A DNA stretch of 64,000 nucleotides. Source: Zhenpiania hominis. Its GTDB lineage: Bacteria > Bacillota > Clostridia > Peptostreptococcales > Anaerovoracaceae. Position 1 is the stretch's first letter; the number at the start of each line of letters is the position of its first letter. Below are positions 62,836-64,000 of this stretch, one piece after another. Location of the stretch: the NCBI RefSeq assembly GCF_014333425.1, contig NZ_JACRYT010000013.1, positions 1-64,000 of the forward strand, given 5' to 3'. The notes under the pieces are model-generated. The model saw nothing but the letters and a program-made list of their open reading frames with translations, was not told where the DNA came from and searched no databases. The position numbers and the translations under genes are program-made.

Positions 62836-63715
62836 GTAACCGCACCTCTTTTCGTTTTTCCCGGATATTCAGCCAGGAACCAATCAGAATCAGGATAATC
62901 CCCACATATGTATTCCAGAGTATCGATTCGTTCAGAAAAATGACGGCCATAAACGGCGCAATCGCCGGTTTCAGAAAAAACGCGATGGAACCGGTAGTGG
63001 CATCGGAAAGCCGGATTGCCGTAAAGTAGGAAAAATACCCTAGTCCTGTTACAAAAATACTGATGTATCCCACAATCGCCCAGTTTTCCGCAATGCCGTC
63101 AATAACCGGACGCCCCATAAACAGCATCACAACCAGGAGAACCAGCGATCCCAGAATAAAGCTGATGCTCGTCTGCGCCATAATCCCCATTTTTTGTACG
63201 CTGATCTTTCCCGCCACCGTATAAAGGCCGAAAAAGAGCGCGGCCAGAAGCATTAAAACAATTCCTAAAACCGTGTTTCCCTCCTGCATATCCCACGGCT
63301 TTATCATAAATAGGATGCCCAGGAGGCCAAATAAAAGTACGATTACATTCTTTTTTTTCAATTTTTCATCTGTCATAAAATGGGCGAAAAGCATAGTGAA
63401 CAGCGGGTTAATGGAAATCAGGACCGAAGCCGTAGCCGCGTTGGAATGCATGACGCCCAGCTGAAAAAAAAGCATGCTCAGCGGAATCCCCAGGATCCCC
63501 ACATAGAGGAGATACGCAAAATCCTTTAGCACCAGTCTCACGTGATTTTTTCGCATTTCCACAATCGCGAAAGGAAGAAGCAGAAGTCCTCCGATCATAA
63601 AGCGCAGAAACGTGAGCTGAAAAGAATCCATTTCGCTTCCCGCCAGCTTCAGCGCGACTTCCATGGTTCCAAATAAAAATGCGGTTAGTACGACAAAAAA
63701 ATAAACTTTTTTCAT
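62816..63715 (-). CDS. EamA/DMT-superfamily transporter
   Basis: 299 residues with ten predicted helices in two EamA repeats (FLFGTMEVALKLAGSEMDSF, and ALFFGLYTVAGKISVQKMGI). Members export metabolites or amino acids. GGAG lies 10 bases before ATG 63715. First gene of the operon; substrate unknown. Confidence 0.9.
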   Translation of the reverse strand: MKKVYFFVVLTAFLFGTMEVALKLAGSEMDSFQLTFLRFMIGGLLLLPFAIVEMRKNHVRLVLKDFAYLLYVGILGIPLSMLFFQLGVMHSNAATASVLISINPLFTMLFAHFMTDEKLKKKNVIVLLFGLLGILFMIKPWDMQEGNTVLGIVLMLLAALFFGLYTVAGKISVQKMGIMAQTSISFILGSLVLLVVMLFMGRPVIDGIAENWAIVGYISIFVTGLGYFSYFTAIRLSDATTGSIAFFLKPAIAPFMAVIFLNESILWNTYVGIILILIGSWLNIREKRKEVRLHDGAHS

Positions 63716-63755
63716 GATTCAGATACTCCATATTTCTTACAAATTTTAGTCATTG

Positions 63756-63785
63756 AAAAAGACGGTGAAATCACCGCCTTTTTTA
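63756..63785. terminator. Terminator between the last gene and the EamA gene
   Basis: GACGGTG and CACCGCC (one mismatch) with an A-run on one side and a T-run on the other. It lies 34 bases beyond the stop of the minus-strand gene at 63819 and 41 bases before the EamA start, so it likely ends that gene. Confidence 0.75.
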
Positions 63786-63818
63786 TTATGTACCTGGCTT
63801 TTGCAGGCTGGAACTGAA

Positions 63819-64000
63819 CTAGTTCAGAATCTGACAGTCTGTAAAGTCAACCCCGATCATTTCTTCTTTTGCGGCGCTCAGACTTACGACAAACTCAATA
63901 TCATAGTTCTTCGAAATCTTTTTGATCCGATCGATGAACTCCGGCAGATCGCCCAGCGTTACATCCGCGTGTTTTAAGATGCTGTCGATGAACATTGTCT
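63819..64000 (-). CDS. 3' end of an unidentified gene (partial at window edge)
   Basis: The frame is open from the window edge to TAG 63819, about 60 residues. It contains HADVTLGDLPEFIDRIKKIS and EFVVSLSAAKEEM and ends FTDCQILN. A mixed alpha/beta domain end is likely, but no family is recognised. The start is outside the window. Confidence 0.6.
   Translation of the reverse strand, partial: TMFIDSILKHADVTLGDLPEFIDRIKKISKNYDIEFVVSLSAAKEEMIGVDFTDCQILN

Overview
The window looks like chromosome from an anaerobic, spore-forming, Gram-positive Clostridia bacterium, most likely a Lachnospiraceae relative. Supporting signs are a class III fructose-1,6-bisphosphatase, a SpoIID-type peptidoglycan lytic protein, a two-subunit oxygen-sensitive fumarase, a Feo iron system with a FeoB-associated Cys-rich protein, lysine-rich Ig/FnIII cell-surface domains, AGGAGG-type ribosome binding sites with frequent TTG/GTG starts, and GC content judged by eye at mid-40s percent. 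Most genes lie on the minus strand. This genus-level guess is inference; no rRNA or tRNA gene was seen.

Layout. 1-3.5 kb is a decayed accessory patch: a DarT-like toxin remnant, a DinJ/YafQ-type toxin-antitoxin remnant, a secreted DUF6273-Ig-FnIII protein split by an in-frame TAA, and small frameshifted ORFs. 3.5-11 kb holds a Crp/Fnr regulator and a tightly packed operon (fbp, an isoprenylcysteine-methyltransferase-like membrane protein, a GH3-family adenylating-type enzyme, a membrane GGDEF/HD-GYP protein). 12-14.3 kb encodes methionine/homocysteine synthesis (MetA, with the acetyl-CoA-type residue Glu111, plus MetY). 14.3-18.7 kb is a BceRS-BceAB-like antimicrobial-peptide sensing/resistance module whose ATPase gene has lost its centre. 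18.9-21.2 kb is a polar amino-acid ABC importer with a near-consensus promoter.

21.3-31.6 kb contains a GH18 spore-type hydrolase, then a six-gene operon (fumarase alpha and beta, M16 peptidase, 2-hydroxyacid dehydrogenase, two GHL10-type hydrolases), then a divergent SpoIID-like gene and an HMA-domain protein. 31.4-34.6 kb is a ferrous-iron locus: feoB, a Cys-rich partner and two feoA genes, with three strong promoters, two similar GTTAG/CTAAC palindromes and a candidate short terminated RNA. 34.7-39 kb is a D-aminoacylase / NhaC-type antiporter / PepV dipeptidase operon behind a leader terminator. 39-46.5 kb is mixed: an aldo/keto reductase, a broken Rpn-type nuclease with a 12-bp repeat tail, a DUF1848 Fe-S protein, a flavin reductase-like protein, a monooxygenase-fold protein, and a MoxR-DUF58-transglutaminase cluster in which the transglutaminase core is missing.

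46.7-58.7 kb is the conserved translation/RNA cluster rimP-nusA-ylxR-ylxQ-infB-rbfA-nrnA-truB-ribF-[class II aldolase]-rpsO-pnp, transcribed leftward from a promoter near 58.7 kb. 58.7-64 kb carries citrate synthase, a BMP-family lipoprotein, a nitrilase-type amidohydrolase, a CoA-type Nudix hydrolase, an EamA transporter, and the 3' end of an unidentified gene.

A theme across the window is that several accessory genes (darT, bceA-like, rpn-like, tgpA-like) keep recognisable ends but lack the middle, while others are broken at short A/T homopolymers. The neighbouring housekeeping genes are intact.
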